Shown in pieces: positions 41,001 to 46,965 of a DNA stretch of 64,000 bases (its first letter is position 1; each line of letters starts with the position of its first letter). The stretch is from assembly GCA_025024175.1 (NCBI GenBank), contig QCXZ01000064.1:8246001-8310000 (forward strand). Reading direction: 5' to 3'. The notes under the pieces are model-generated. The model was given only the letters and a program-made list of their open reading frames with translations, was not told where the DNA came from and did not search any database. The DNA is from Rhyzopertha dominica (Eukaryota; Arthropoda; Insecta; Coleoptera; Bostrichidae). Both the position numbers and the translations under genes were made by a program.

Positions 41001-44000
41001 CTTTTCTTTATCTCTTATCTTTTACCTTTTATAGACCACTACTTCCACATCCAACGGACGGGAAGTATTGTATCGCGAAAAAAATTTCAAAAATTTTTAT
41101 TTGCTCATTTGCTTTAAAATGGTCGAAAACTTAAAAAAAAACAAAATTTGAGCAAAAAAATTTCTTGTCTGTGTGTCTGTGGTATTGTTTGTGGACACGA
41201 TAACTTTCGAAAGACTTAATATATGAACTTGAAATTTGGCAAACGTATAAATGTCAACTACCCAAAGCGACTTATTTATATTTATATTATATTTTTGGGG
41301 TAAGTAGGGTATCGGGAAGGGGGCAAAATTGGGGGGTAACTACCCTTTTTGCAAATCTTTTTTTTTCGTTTTAGTATGCGATTAGTAGTATAACTGCGAG
41401 TTATTCGCCCTTATAAATTTTCGGTGCAGCAAATTGTTTACAAGATATTAACAAAAAAGCGTCACTTAAAGGAAACGGTTATTGCTAAATATCTCCGAAT
41501 ATATTTAATATATTAAAAAAATGAAAATACCATCACATAGGAAATAAAATTTCTCACATAAAGTGTCTTAGAAAATTTATCCAAAACTTTGACATTTTCG
41601 AAATATTTCCAAAAAACGTATTTGGGTCCCAGCTCGTACGATTTGTTAAATTTTGGTATTATATATGAAATCAAATTCCTGATCGGGAAGCACTTCTGTA
41701 ATTTTTTTTGTTAAGCTAATAATTTTTGAGTTATTTGGTAAAAACAGATTTTAAGATTTATATATTTTTGCTAATATCACCAGGACTGTTTGTCTTAGAA
41801 AAAAATGTGTAGAGGGAAAAAATGCTCAAAACCTGATTACTAATCGTATAGTATAAGAAATAAAAACGTAAATGTCATTTTGACAATTGGATGTGGAAGT
41901 ATTGATTCAACTTGCAGCGGTTTTTTCAGTGCTAATGCATATGTATCTCAATTTTGGTTATAGCATGCCTTGTACCCTCTTGTATCCGTTGGTATTTTTG
42001 ATCCTATACTATAACATTAGTCGTTAGTAGGTAGCCGTCGTCAGGTATTTAATGTTTTATTGAATAGGTGAACTCTGCATGTTTTTACCGTGATCTTCTT
42101 CTGATGAGTTTTTGGGTTTGGACAATATCTAGTAGGTTCCATTCTGTTAAGCTATCGTGCTTATCGCTTACAGTTGTCAGGAATATTAGTGGTAACGAAA
42201 GGTACTTCATTTTTTTGTCCTTTTAAGCTTTTAGTGTATTCTGTGTTCCAGTGTTGGATGTATAAATAAATTAGTCAATAATGTAGTTATTATGTTTTTG
42301 TATAATACTGGTTTATTACTTTGTAGTTGTTTCTGATGAAGGGTCACACTAGACTCGAAATATAAACAAATAGCACCTCTAGCTTCGCTAGACACATGAC
42401 AATTTTCCTAATTTCGATAGATATTTTTGTCAATATGTTTCTGCAGTTGGAAAGCATATGCTGTTCCAGGGCTTTTATCCTTCCAAGTCAATAAATCGGA
42501 CTTCACGAAATTCTGGATGACTATGTTAAGGCTGCACGGGGGATGTGGGAAAATTTCGCAGCTGTTCTTCTCGCAAACTCTTTTGACTGACACTGCTTTA
42601 TGCGATCAAGCGTTATCGTGCAAGAGGATTACGCCCCTGTCTTTCATATCTCGTCTACACTTTTGGTATCATGCATTTAAATTTTCTACAAAGAAGATAA
42701 ATACATTTGTCTTTTGGTATTTGTATATTGCTTAATTTTCCATGTGCTCTTCTTCCATTATAGTAGCCACAATAGCAGCAAAAGTGTTGTCGGTAGCAGT
42801 ATAAGGCTTCCAACTTCTGTGGTCGTCTTTAACACTAGTCCAGCGCTCTGAAACCCTTATTCCTTCAAGTTACTGTTGAGCTATCCACGCAGTGTTTTAA
42901 TTTTGATATACGCACATTAATCTGCTACAGTGAAGCGTTCTATTGCATCAAGCTGCCCCGATTTGAAAATTTTTTGCACATAAACTGAGTGAACTACTTA
43001 CCCGCACTCTATAGCTAAGTTCGGACTGTTTGTTTTTACTTACCATTTAACGATATCCTTCTTGACAAATATGAATATACAGAAATATTTTTCAAGTAAC
43101 CATGGTTCAAACAACCTGGTTTTCAGTCAGTTTTGATATCTACCCAATAAACATTACTATAAATAATATATTAAATATTGATTTTGGGATAATAGTAAGG
43201 ATGAATACCTATTCTTTTTTACGTCAAGGTTTCGAATCACCATCATTATTATATATTTTCTCTACTTTGCAAAATACAACCAGGAAAAACGATTATCCTT
43301 TAATGTTCGTGATTGTTTTTCCTGGTTGTATTTTACAAACAAANAAATGCCACGTGCAAACAGTTTAACAAGTTCCGAAAGTTTGACGTAAGAACTAGTG
43401 TTTTACTTGCTTCCTTACTTACACTTTGATAGCATTATTTATTATAACATAAAAAAACGGCGATTGTTTTATTATTTGGTTTTGCTGGATATTGCAGTTT
43501 CAACTGACAATATTAATTTGTTTTAGAAACAATAGCTTCGATTACTGTGCGTAAAAAAGAAACAAGAAATAACAATTTGGTAGGTACCGTGTTAAAAGAA
43601 ATGAAGGTAGATGTAATGCTATTAAGAAATTTGAATACAAGTCTTTGACAAAACTGATAGTTTTAACTCATAATGAATGAGTCCTCATAGAGAGAAAACT
43701 ATGTTTGCTCTTCTGTGTGTAACAGTTGTGTGTTTTTCAAAAACTTGTAACATTACAATAGCTTTGGTGGTTGCGTGTTTTTTTTCCATTCTTACAGAAA
43801 TATGAGGACTGGTAAATCATTAAATTATCTGGTGTATTAAAATAGGCCCTCTATATTAAGTAACTTTACAAAAATAATCTAGGAAGATAAGTTCGACAAT
43901 CAGGAAACAGTTCATCAAGGTATTTGTGAACAGCAATGTCGTAGAGGTAAATGTTGATTTCTGCTATTTGGAAAAATAACTGTCTGGCATTAGCTCAAAT

Positions 44001-46965
44001 CTTAAATAGTCTAAACAAGAGCGGCGGTAGCTAGCTTATCTTCAAAGTTTTACCCAAATGGGTAAAACAACGACTTCATACTTACTTACGTATCGCTAAT
44101 AACTTAGTGTCTCTAATAAAAAGAAAACACTCACACTTAATTCTTTTTACCAAAAATGCATCGGGTGATACTTCTTCTGCTTTTATTCCTGTTCATTTTG
44201 AATTTCGTATTTATTTTCATCATCTATTTTCGAGAACAGTTGCGTATGTTATTAATTATAGTTTTTTTTTAATAGAGAAAAGGGTATCGAAAAGCTAAAC
44301 TGGAGTTAGGGGTTGCCATTAAAAGAATTATATGTTAAATGTATTTAAAGGTGCATTCATTGTGAAACATCCTGAATCGATTAGGTAGCTTGGAAACAAG
44401 CTGATTGAACGTATGTGCTTTGACTCACTTGATTTATCAGATAACTCTGACGATCGTTTCGACCATACGGTCATTGTCAAAGAGATAACAGAGTTAAATT
44501 CAGATGTGCAGAATTTTGTTTACGTCCCCTTTTTTACAAGGGTTGTAAAGTACATTTGTAAAATTCTCTCGACTGGGTTTTGAATGCTGACTTTATAATT
44601 TCGGCAATATCAAAGGTGTACTGGACGTGGGAATTTCTATTTGTGTATTCGCCAGATGCTTTTTCTGATGCTGAGCTTTTTTAATTTCCAAAAGTTCTAA
44701 AAGATTCAGTTTTTTACTTATTTTTTATGCAATGGTCAGCAAAACTTGTTGTGCTTTTGTTTGAATTTATATTCGCAACATGTTCTTTAATTCTGTTTTT
44801 AATAGCTCTACCGGATTGTCCTATGTATTACATGTCATATTGCATGCATTTTATTTGGTAAATGCCGTTTTTGTTCAATTGATTGGATTCTGGCTTATTG
44901 TTAACCAGAAGACCTACCAAATTGCACTTACTAACTTCTATTACTTTTATTCCGAACCTATTCAGCCTATTTTTAACACAAACACTAACTCCTTAGACAT
45001 AATTTACTGCGGTGAAAATATGTTATTTTCCATTGATGTTGGCATTGTACAGCATTCTTTGTATTCTAACTATATTGCTCTTTAAGTATTTGGTCCACAA
45101 TTTTTGTATCATATCCATTGTTAAAGGCTATTTGTTTAATTGTTGTCAATTTTTTTCGAAACTTTCTCTTCTAAGTGGTATATTTATTATTCTGTTTATA
45201 AAACTATAAAACACGGAATGCTTAATCTGTAAAGATTGATTTGAGAAAGGCGGGATTTTAACGTCTAAATGTGTTGGTTTTCTATAAATTTCAAAGTCAA
45301 TTTTACTTTAAAGAAAATGACGAACTCCATCTTTTTCTGTTTCAAGGGTAAATTGATTCTTTTTATTTATTGTATTTAAGAATTTTGAGAATACATCCAA
45401 CTGCCTGTCAGTTCCCGTCCAAATACAAAAAATATCATCAACATATATAGTCCAGAATAATACATTCTTATTAATTTCATTTTTTTTGCAAAAAGCGTCT
45501 CTTCGAAATTTGACATGAAAATTTCGGCCAAGATTGCAGATAAACGTGAACCTATTGACAGTTGATATAGAATTGGAGCTCGGGGGTTCATTATTCTTAA
45601 TTTGTACTTTTCTTCGTTTGATATCAAGTGTTCTGAAGATTTTAAAATGCTAGTGACGTCCTTCTGGAGGTGGCCTGTGGGATATGAATTAAGTTTAGAA
45701 AAGTTGTTTGTGTTTAATAAATTATTTAGCTTAGTCTGATACTAATCTGTTTTTAAAGTGACAATGGTGTTGCCTTTATCCGCCTTGCAAATAGTTAGTG
45801 GATTTTCTGTACAAACAAAATAGAAAAACAGAATTAAAGAACATGTTGCGAATATAAATTCAAACAAAATCACAACCGACCATTGCATAAAAAATAACCA
45901 TTACTTAGATAAAAACAACTAGATTGCGAAAGGAAAGGTAAAAAACTGAACCTTTTAGAATTTCGGAAATTAAAAAAGCTCAGCATCAGAAAAAACATTT
46001 GGCAAATACACAAATAGAAGTTCCCACGTCCAGTACGCCTTTGATATTGCCGAAATTATAAAGTCGGTCTTCAAAACCCAGGCTAGAGAACTTTACAACT
46101 GTACTTTACAAACCTGTAAAGAAGCGGACGTAAACAAAATTTTGCACATCTGAGTTTAGTATAACGCTGTTATCTCTTTGGCAATATCCTTATGGTAGAA
46201 CAATCGACAGAGTTATCTGATAAATCAAGCGAGACAAAGCACATACAATCAGCTTGTTTCCAAGTTACCTAATCGATTTAAAAGAATTATGATGACCTCA
46301 TTGTTAAATTATGAAGTATATTCTGAATTTTATGATCACCCATCAAAACCTGATAAACCTGATTTTGTATTAACTTTTACCTGTTTTAGGTAAAATCGTA
46401 TGGTATCACTATTGGATCACTTCTACTCTTACTTCTGAGTCTGTATAGTGCTCGGGTTTTCTACAACCCTTACCATCAATACAATGCTTTGGAGTCGTCT
46501 TCATATGCAGCTCTTCACCGGGCTGTTTGGTCTGTTGGAACAATTGGTCTCCTTTTCACCACCAGTTATTCTAAAACATCTTTCCTTCGGCCTGTACTAT
46601 CTTGGTCACCATGGATTCCACTGAGCAAGTTGACCTACTGTGCTTACCTAACTCACCTGGCCTTCCAACTGAGGAGCATTGGATCGACTCCTGCGCCCAG
46701 AATATTCAATTATTTCGATGTGGTACGTATTAACAAAATACTTTCTGTAATCTTTGTTAATGGATGTTTTTCTTTCCAGTTTAGTTTAGGTATATCGGAT
46801 TTGGTACTGGCATTTGCCTCTGCTCTGATTTTACACCTTTGTATCGAAGCTCCTCTACGAGGTGTTTTCAAAGAGCTGTTGCGCAAATCACCAAAATCAG
46901 ATGAAGTCGACAGTCCTACGACTGTAAACATGAGTGAGGTTGTAGAAGGAAGTACGAAACTTTAG
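9982..46965 (+). CDS. nrf-6-like: NRF-6-like (nose resistant to fluoxetine) acyltransferase-3 family membrane protein
   Basis: The joined exons are 9982-10174, 26236-26447, 26901-27127, 31502-31775, 32615-32648, 35571-35691, 36023-36191, 39522-39863, 46390-46722 and 46780-46965. Together they give 2091 nt, 696 residues plus stop, with every junction phase-matched and every intron GT-AG. Residues 1-17 are a hydrophobic signal peptide. Residues about 40-210 are the extracellular NRF domain, with the cysteine pattern of the family (FVCNEES, FEECL, QYCLV, GWCVPASC, HKCQ). From about 212 onward is a polytopic acyltransferase-3 domain with LYGIRTFSMF and the conserved His about 284 in IIDHRF, then LFVDSFFTFSGLL, RYIRLTPVYA and a hydrophobic C-terminal half. 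Family knowledge: C. elegans NRF-6 takes part in uptake or transport of lipids and drugs across the gut, and insect relatives are widespread and poorly characterised. Substrate and acyl donor cannot be told from sequence. Confidence 0.88.
10945..11560 (-). pseudogene. Relic of a mauritiana/irritans-type mariner transposase (intron 1)
   Basis: On the minus strand the C-terminus reads YFADLSRSYVFDRMTQLKKR, a stop, then EKRVSVEGSYVEK and a stop at 10960-10962. This matches the 'YF..L..S.Y..GI..L.KRW.KC...GDYVEK' end of mariner transposases. Further upstream (about 11440-11556) TILDKTWLTTINR corresponds to 'VTVDETWIHHY.PE', the first catalytic aspartate, and PLLRKHFRSN to the 'SPRPKKFRVQ' block. 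Many stops and frame breaks show it is old. The middle cannot be aligned by eye. Confidence 0.6.
12290..13120. mobile_element. Large foldback (palindromic) element in intron 1
   Basis: A palindrome about 830 bp long is centred at about 12704. Left arm 12290-12687 pairs with right arm 12721-13120 with scattered mismatches. The innermost pair is AAACCATAAATTC / GAATTTATGGTTT, the middle pair is CTAACCTGCAGTCTCCAGAC / GTCTGGAGACTGTAGGTTAG, and the outer pair is TCAATATTAGTAACTGTTCG / CGAAGAGTTACTAATATTGA. The loop is about 33 bases. No coding sequence is recognised, so it is presumably a non-autonomous foldback or MITE-like element; ends and target duplication are unclear. Confidence 0.8.
13125..14017. 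other. Intron 1 sequence, nothing recognised
   Basis: AT-rich, with no open frame resembling a known family and no clear repeat. Confidence 0.35.
14018..14330 (-). mobile_element. 3' end of a LINE in reverse orientation, with (TAA)n tail
   Basis: A (TAA)n run at 14018-14048 is followed by GTTTATTTATATCTC. Read on the minus strand, this is a 3' UTR ending ATAAATAAAC(ATT)n, the same style as the tail of the LINE at 14345-17670 but with different sequence. I read it as a short fragment of a related non-LTR family inserted in the opposite direction. It contains no coding sequence, and the inner boundary is approximate. Confidence 0.5.
14350..14788 (+). pseudogene. LINE ORF1 protein, C-terminal fragment
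   Basis: Open from about 14336 to the stop at 14788, with no ATG at the start. The first clearly LINE-like residues are QEENGDFVPVISRKKRR. Then follows a domain with AWFYLGKVKQDTTEDIITNY, like the 'WLFVGRL..DTT...V..YL' unit of CR1-group ORF1 proteins, and ends FWPEGVIVRRFNFPR ('FWPKGVLVRRF'). The N-terminal half, which usually holds coiled-coil or zinc-binding regions, is lost by 5' truncation. It lies 56 bases before ORF2. Confidence 0.75.
14845..17587 (+). CDS. LINE ORF2: endonuclease and reverse transcriptase (one late frameshift)
   Basis: Starts at ATG 14845. Residues about 1-220 are an apurinic-type endonuclease: NVNCLRNKV, AEHWLTPDE, GGVGIFV, SLYRSP, SGDFNVRF and ISDHLGI carry its expected Asn, Glu, Asp and His residues. 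Residues about 430-720 are the reverse transcriptase: VSNYRPISLVPTVAKIFE, CCLDLSKAFDCI, YGVPQGSVLGPILFLIYIND and MFADDTTLL with the catalytic pair. The C-terminal part has LVWGHSPHCNKLFKLQRKIV and YNTRNRS. Translation stops at 17484 after 879 residues. A one-base slip in the TTTTT run just before restores a frame (FKSLSFSSYKQCIKKVLLD) to a stop at 17585-17587, so the original was about 35 residues longer. Confidence 0.9.
17671..20260. other. Intron 1 sequence without a gene
   Basis: AT-rich. A (TTTA)n stretch at about 18276-18292 may be the tail of an old reverse-oriented retroelement. Nothing else is recognised; the short open frames at 20008-20326 have no family features. Confidence 0.35.
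20270..21620 (+). pseudogene. Old non-LTR reverse transcriptase relic
   Basis: Pieces in several frames follow the order of a LINE ORF2. NKYFATAGSK (about 20617) is the linker before the RT. GRFPFKPKLAKIIPKYKRGD (about 20806-20870) is the first RT block. LDRSKAFDSVNHEILLEKL (about 21085-21140) is followed by MRSYLENRSQQVQW, GILQGPTLGPILFLIFISDL (about 21256-21315), and FALDTSF (about 21350), where the usual FADDTS has lost its first catalytic aspartate. LDHSLTWKTHTNCLRQKL (about 21544-21595) is the downstream block. Stops and frameshifts are numerous. This is an older insertion than the LINE at 14345, in the same intron and orientation. Confidence 0.8.
21690..22000 (-). pseudogene. Mariner-type transposase relic
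   Basis: On the minus strand LSDECQFHNNGIINKHNCRY (about 21990-21925) matches the first catalytic block. It is followed by SQENPR, a stop, and VWCKIVNIKLL. Then YLEEMLLNI, an EDGVPRL remnant of 'QDGAPPH', and RSPDFTPLE (about 21715-21690), the third catalytic block, occur with much of the sequence between them deleted. Frame changes are needed between blocks. Confidence 0.65.
22455..24030 (-). mobile_element. Copy A of a non-autonomous repeat family, carrying a tandem array
   Basis: The reverse complement of 22455-22820 and 23600-24030 matches two other copies in this window (29055-29895 and 41041-41930) along their length. The ends contain short inverted repeats. CTTCCACATCCAA-type sequence is at one end (complement at 24017-24029) and a diverged version, CTGCCATATCCAATTG, lies near 22470. 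Between the two halves this copy holds about 700 bp of tandem repeats absent from the others. No coding sequence is seen. The family could be a MITE or a Helentron-like rolling-circle element; terminal features do not decide. Confidence 0.8.
22824..23515. repeat. Tandem array of five ~142-bp units inside copy A
   Basis: The landmark AATAATTG recurs at 22824, 22966, 23090, 23232, 23374 (variant GATAATTG) and 23508. Spacings are 142, 124, 142, 142 and 134. Each unit also carries AAGTAAATCTGTTTTC, ATCGATAGCTATTTA, CAAGGAAATTTTTCTG and CCAACTCTATTAACCGAG in order. Unit 2 lacks the GGGCCCTCGATGTAGTGCAA segment, and the last unit is the most diverged. Confidence 0.88.
24031..26200. other. Intron 1 sequence up to exon 2
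   Basis: AT-rich, with only short open frames of no recognised family. No repeats or motifs supportable by eye. Confidence 0.35.
26236..26447 (+). CDS. nrf-6-like: NRF-6-like exon 2
   Basis: Acceptor TTTTCCAG ends at 26235. The first two bases complete the Met codon begun in exon 1, giving YE-MWDSTAK. Codes for residues 65-135, including GSLYQLGDFEECL, the hallmark 'GN..LG.FDECL' motif of NRF domains, and QYCLVTF. Donor CAT|GTAAGT, phase 0. Confidence 0.88.
26581..26705. mobile_element. Short Penelope-like terminal fragment with inverted-repeat ends (intron 2)
   Basis: Arms 26581-26601 (TTAAATAGCTTGG core) and 26685-26705 are reverse complements with one or two mismatches. Between them, GATCGTTTCGATCTAAGGGT (26631-26650) and CATTTTCAAA match GATCGTTTCGACCATACGGT at 44452-44471 and CATTGTCAAA at the end of the larger Penelope-like element, including the preceding TTATCAGAT. 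It looks like an isolated terminal piece of a related element. Confidence 0.55.
26901..27127 (+). CDS. nrf-6-like: NRF-6-like exon 3
   Basis: Acceptor TTGTTCTAG ends at 26900. Codes for residues 136-210, including HAGWCVPASCTPKDLEGTL, the second hallmark cysteine motif of the NRF domain, and HKCQ. Donor TG|GTAATT, phase 2. The next exon supplies the last base of a Cys codon. Confidence 0.87.
27690..28922. mobile_element. Interrupted relative of the long-inverted-repeat element at 33952
   Basis: The block 27715-27850 resembles 34920-35045 (both include ATATCAA-TTACGATTT). The block 28640-28922 resembles 35140-35419, ending GGCCTTAACTAATCACCCTG versus AGCCTTAACTGATCATCCTG. About 750 bp between the two blocks has no counterpart and may be a nested insertion. 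No matching left arm was found. Confidence 0.5.
29055..29895 (+). mobile_element. Copy B of the three-copy repeat family (intron 3)
   Basis: From TGTATCGCGAAAAAA at about 29058 to TTGGATGTGGAAGTATTGAT at about 29861-29880 it parallels copy C and the reverse of copy A. Shared landmarks include CTATTGTTTGTGGGGTATCG, GGGGCGAAATTGGGGGGTAA and TCACGAGGACTGTTTGTC. The left terminal CTTCCACATCCAA is missing, so this copy is truncated at that end. It has no 142-bp array. Confidence 0.85.
29900..31490. other. Intron 3 sequence before exon 4
   Basis: Very AT-rich, no open frame with family features, and no repeat recognised. Confidence 0.35.
31502..31775 (+). CDS. nrf-6-like: NRF-6-like exon 4 (first acyltransferase-3 segments)
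   Basis: Acceptor TTTTGTTTCAG ends at 31501. Codes for residues 211-302. A first membrane segment (LLSFLLLACVSGASFF) is followed by FLAFSARKNFSDLS and by LYGIRTFSMFVIIIDHRF with the conserved histidine. Donor AAG|GTAAGC, phase 0. Confidence 0.88.
32615..32648 (+). CDS. nrf-6-like: NRF-6-like exon 5 (34-nt microexon)
   Basis: A 34-base exon coding SDKMACPDGRL plus one base. The acceptor is GCTTATTTTCAG and the donor G|GTAAAT. It was found because exon 4 ends in phase 0 and exon 6 starts in phase 1. This is a small exon with good splice sites in the gap that I found to give the required frame shift. Without it the protein is out of frame. The exact acceptor (32614 or two bases later) is less certain than the others. 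Confidence 0.7.
33826..33945. repeat. MITE end fragment with (GATA)n
   Basis: CACAGGGTGTTCTA at about 33823 resembles the CAGGGTGTTC ends of the MITE at 54894. It is followed by about 100 bp and a short (GATA) run at 33926-33941, directly before the next element. No second end was found. Confidence 0.4.
33954..35419. mobile_element. Non-autonomous element with about 550-bp inverted repeats (intron 5)
   Basis: Left end CAGGGTGACCTGTCAAGGCT (about 33954) pairs with the right end CTTAACTGATCATCCTG (about 35419), both next to TA. The arms stay complementary for over 500 bp. GATATCTTTTTCGTTTCTTG near 34478 pairs with AAGAAACGAAAAAGATATCA near 34930, and GGGATAGAAGTTACAAAT pairs with a copy near 35190. 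About 330 bp of centre separates them. No transposase is present. The CAGGGTG ends and TA suggest mobilisation by a mariner-type transposase. Confidence 0.8.
35571..35691 (+). CDS. nrf-6-like: NRF-6-like exon 6
   Basis: Codes for the end of residue 314 to part of 354: ADLFVDSFFTFSGLLVTYVL, a core membrane segment of the family (usually 'DLFVDTFFFLSG'), then LLLRYI. The acceptor TTAAAG is weak in pyrimidines but is the only one that keeps frame. Donor AG|GTAAGG, phase 2. Confidence 0.8.
36023..36191 (+). CDS. nrf-6-like: NRF-6-like exon 7
   Basis: Acceptor TACGTTGCAG ends at 36022. The first base completes the Arg codon to give RYIRLTPVYAFVIFYYATLL, strongly conserved in the family. It then codes GPLWTTVVVPEVKDCQDNWY and LNMLYLNNYI. 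Donor TTG|GTAGGA, phase 0. Confidence 0.88.
36230..37690. other. Intron 7, first part
   Basis: AT-rich. The open frame at 36685-36996 resembles no family I recognise. No repeat structure was found. Confidence 0.35.
37745..38220 (+). pseudogene. Mariner-type transposase relic (intron 7)
   Basis: FTAEVCRLFNNIFPSPEH at about 37750 is the helix-turn-helix 'EV.RLFN..FP'. After a frame change comes RIGRPPVQENVKLHVLRQF (about 37816-37875). Further on, SDEVICYKEVAINVAK (about 38042) corresponds to the first catalytic block, and KKVNVWIGIAGALTGENLL (about 38152-38210) to 'KVNVWAGI.G..'. The rest of the protein is absent, and stops and shifts are many. Confidence 0.7.
38290..38900. repeat. GATA/TATC-rich degenerate repeat, possibly a hAT-type MITE
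   Basis: Starts with GGGCTGGGCGATACCATTAT and continues with many short variants of GTATCGAA and AAGTATCAAA. The second half has the complementary sense (TTTGATACTTTG, TTTCGATACG), so the block is loosely palindromic. GGGCTGGGCGATA resembles ends of some hAT-type elements, which is only a suggestion. Confidence 0.45.
38901..39500. other. Intron 7 before exon 8
   Basis: AT-rich. No supported feature. Confidence 0.35.
39522..39863 (+). CDS. nrf-6-like: NRF-6-like exon 8
   Basis: Acceptor TTATGTTTCAG ends at 39521. Codes for residues 411-524. CMLQTWYMPCEFHFFVVGLC matches the family's 'C..WYL..D.QFF' segment. It is followed by membrane segments, a loop with NERPGLMHWY, and RATPYFIGMFAGYIYFKAR. 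Donor AGG|GTAAGT, phase 0. Confidence 0.88.
40060..40628. mobile_element. Diverged MITE related to the element at 54894 (intron 8)
   Basis: The right end TAGCTATTGTACACTGTTAG then AACACCCTG, next to TA (40629), matches the end of the 54894 element. CAGTGTGTAATAGCTAACTT near 40120 and TTGTAAACACCATAAAATTC near 40184 match its arms. The left end is truncated or rearranged. Confidence 0.6.
41041..41930 (+). mobile_element. Copy C of the three-copy repeat family (intron 8)
   Basis: This is the most complete copy without the array. It runs from ACTTCCACATCCAA at 41041 to TTGGATGTGGAAGT at 41887-41900, a 14-base perfect inverted repeat. Homology with copy B continues about 30 bases past that point (ATTGATTCAACTTGCAGCGG), so the inverted repeat is subterminal on this side. 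Landmarks are the same as copy B. Confidence 0.87.
42333..42361 (+). other. Hammerhead-like core motif
   Basis: CTGATGA at 42333-42339, one extra A, a five-pair stem GGGTC/GACTC (42341-42345, 42352-42356) with a six-base loop, then GAAAT. This resembles the CUGANGA-stem-GAAA core of hammerhead ribozymes, which occur in Penelope-like elements. The extra A after CTGATGA departs from the canonical core, and stems I and III were not established. Confidence 0.35.
42480..42855 (-). pseudogene. Relic of a mariner transposase (intron 8)
   Basis: On the minus strand, ERWTSVKDDHRSWKPYTATD (about 42848-42790) matches the second helix-turn-helix and 'EDD.RSGRP...T' region. NTFAAIVATIMEEEHM follows. After a large deletion comes RDMKDRGVILLHDNA (about 42650-42608), the second catalytic aspartate block 'GVILLHDNARPH', and VCEKNSCEIFPHPPCS (about 42585-42535). 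The third aspartate (SPDLAP) is replaced by unrelated residues. Confidence 0.75.
43266..43339. repeat. Near-perfect hairpin
   Basis: Arm 43266-43290 and arm 43315-43339 are reverse complements with one mismatch in 25. The core AAAATACAACCAGGAAAAAC pairs with GTTTTTCCTGGTTGTATTTT. The loop is 24 bases. Confidence 0.8.
44376..46277 (-). mobile_element. Penelope-like element fragment in an inverted-pair arrangement (intron 8)
   Basis: On the minus strand, 45810 down to 44376 is the 3' part of a Penelope-like element: a damaged reverse transcriptase, a GIY-YIG endonuclease region and a terminal segment. A second partial copy of the last about 440 bp (45835-46277) lies on the + strand, so 44376-44822 and 45835-46277 are inverted repeats of each other. 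Partial copies in odd orientations are typical of this class. The outer end is about 110 bp from exon 9 of the host gene. Confidence 0.8.
44740..45800 (-). pseudogene. Penelope-like reverse transcriptase / GIY-YIG endonuclease, broken
   Basis: Reading the minus strand: CKADKGNTIVTLKTD (about 45785), LQKDVTSILKSSEHLISNEE, KYKLRIMNPRAPILYQ, then directly SIGSRLSAILAEIFMSNFEE. The stretch normally between these (YGLPKIHK...) is deleted. After a frameshift comes IYVDDIFCIWTGTDRQLDVF (about 45450-45395) with the catalytic aspartate pair, then DFEIYRKPTHLDVKIPPFSN. Next, TIKQIAFNNGYDTKIVDQ is the connector. NGIYQIKCMQYDM followed by YIGQSGRAIKNRIKEH is the GIY-YIG nuclease (about 44875-44785). Stops and shifts throughout. 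The GIY-YIG domain is diagnostic for Penelope-like elements. Confidence 0.85.
46390..46722 (+). CDS. nrf-6-like: NRF-6-like exon 9
   Basis: Acceptor CTGTTTTAG ends at 46389. Codes for residues 525-635 with membrane segments (GSLLLLLLSLYSARVFY), the ALHRAVWSVG block, and PLSKLTYCAYLTHLAFQL, which matches the family's 'LSRLTYCAYLVH' motif. The exon ends GATGTG|GTACGT, phase 0. The exon starts about 110 bases after the inverted Penelope-like pair. Confidence 0.85.
46780..46965 (+). CDS. nrf-6-like: NRF-6-like exon 10 and stop
   Basis: Acceptor TTTCTTTCCAG ends at 46779. Codes for residues 636-696: GISDLVLAFASALILHLCIE, the last membrane segment, then APLRGVFKELL, matching the family's 'FEAPF..LEK' C-terminus, and a polar tail. 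Stop TAG at 46963-46965. The 57-base intron before it has no stop and keeps frame, so a retained-intron form is possible. Family alignment favours removal. Confidence 0.82.
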   Translation, partial: FSLGISDLVLAFASALILHLCIEAPLRGVFKELLRKSPKSDEVDSPTTVNMSEVVEGSTKL

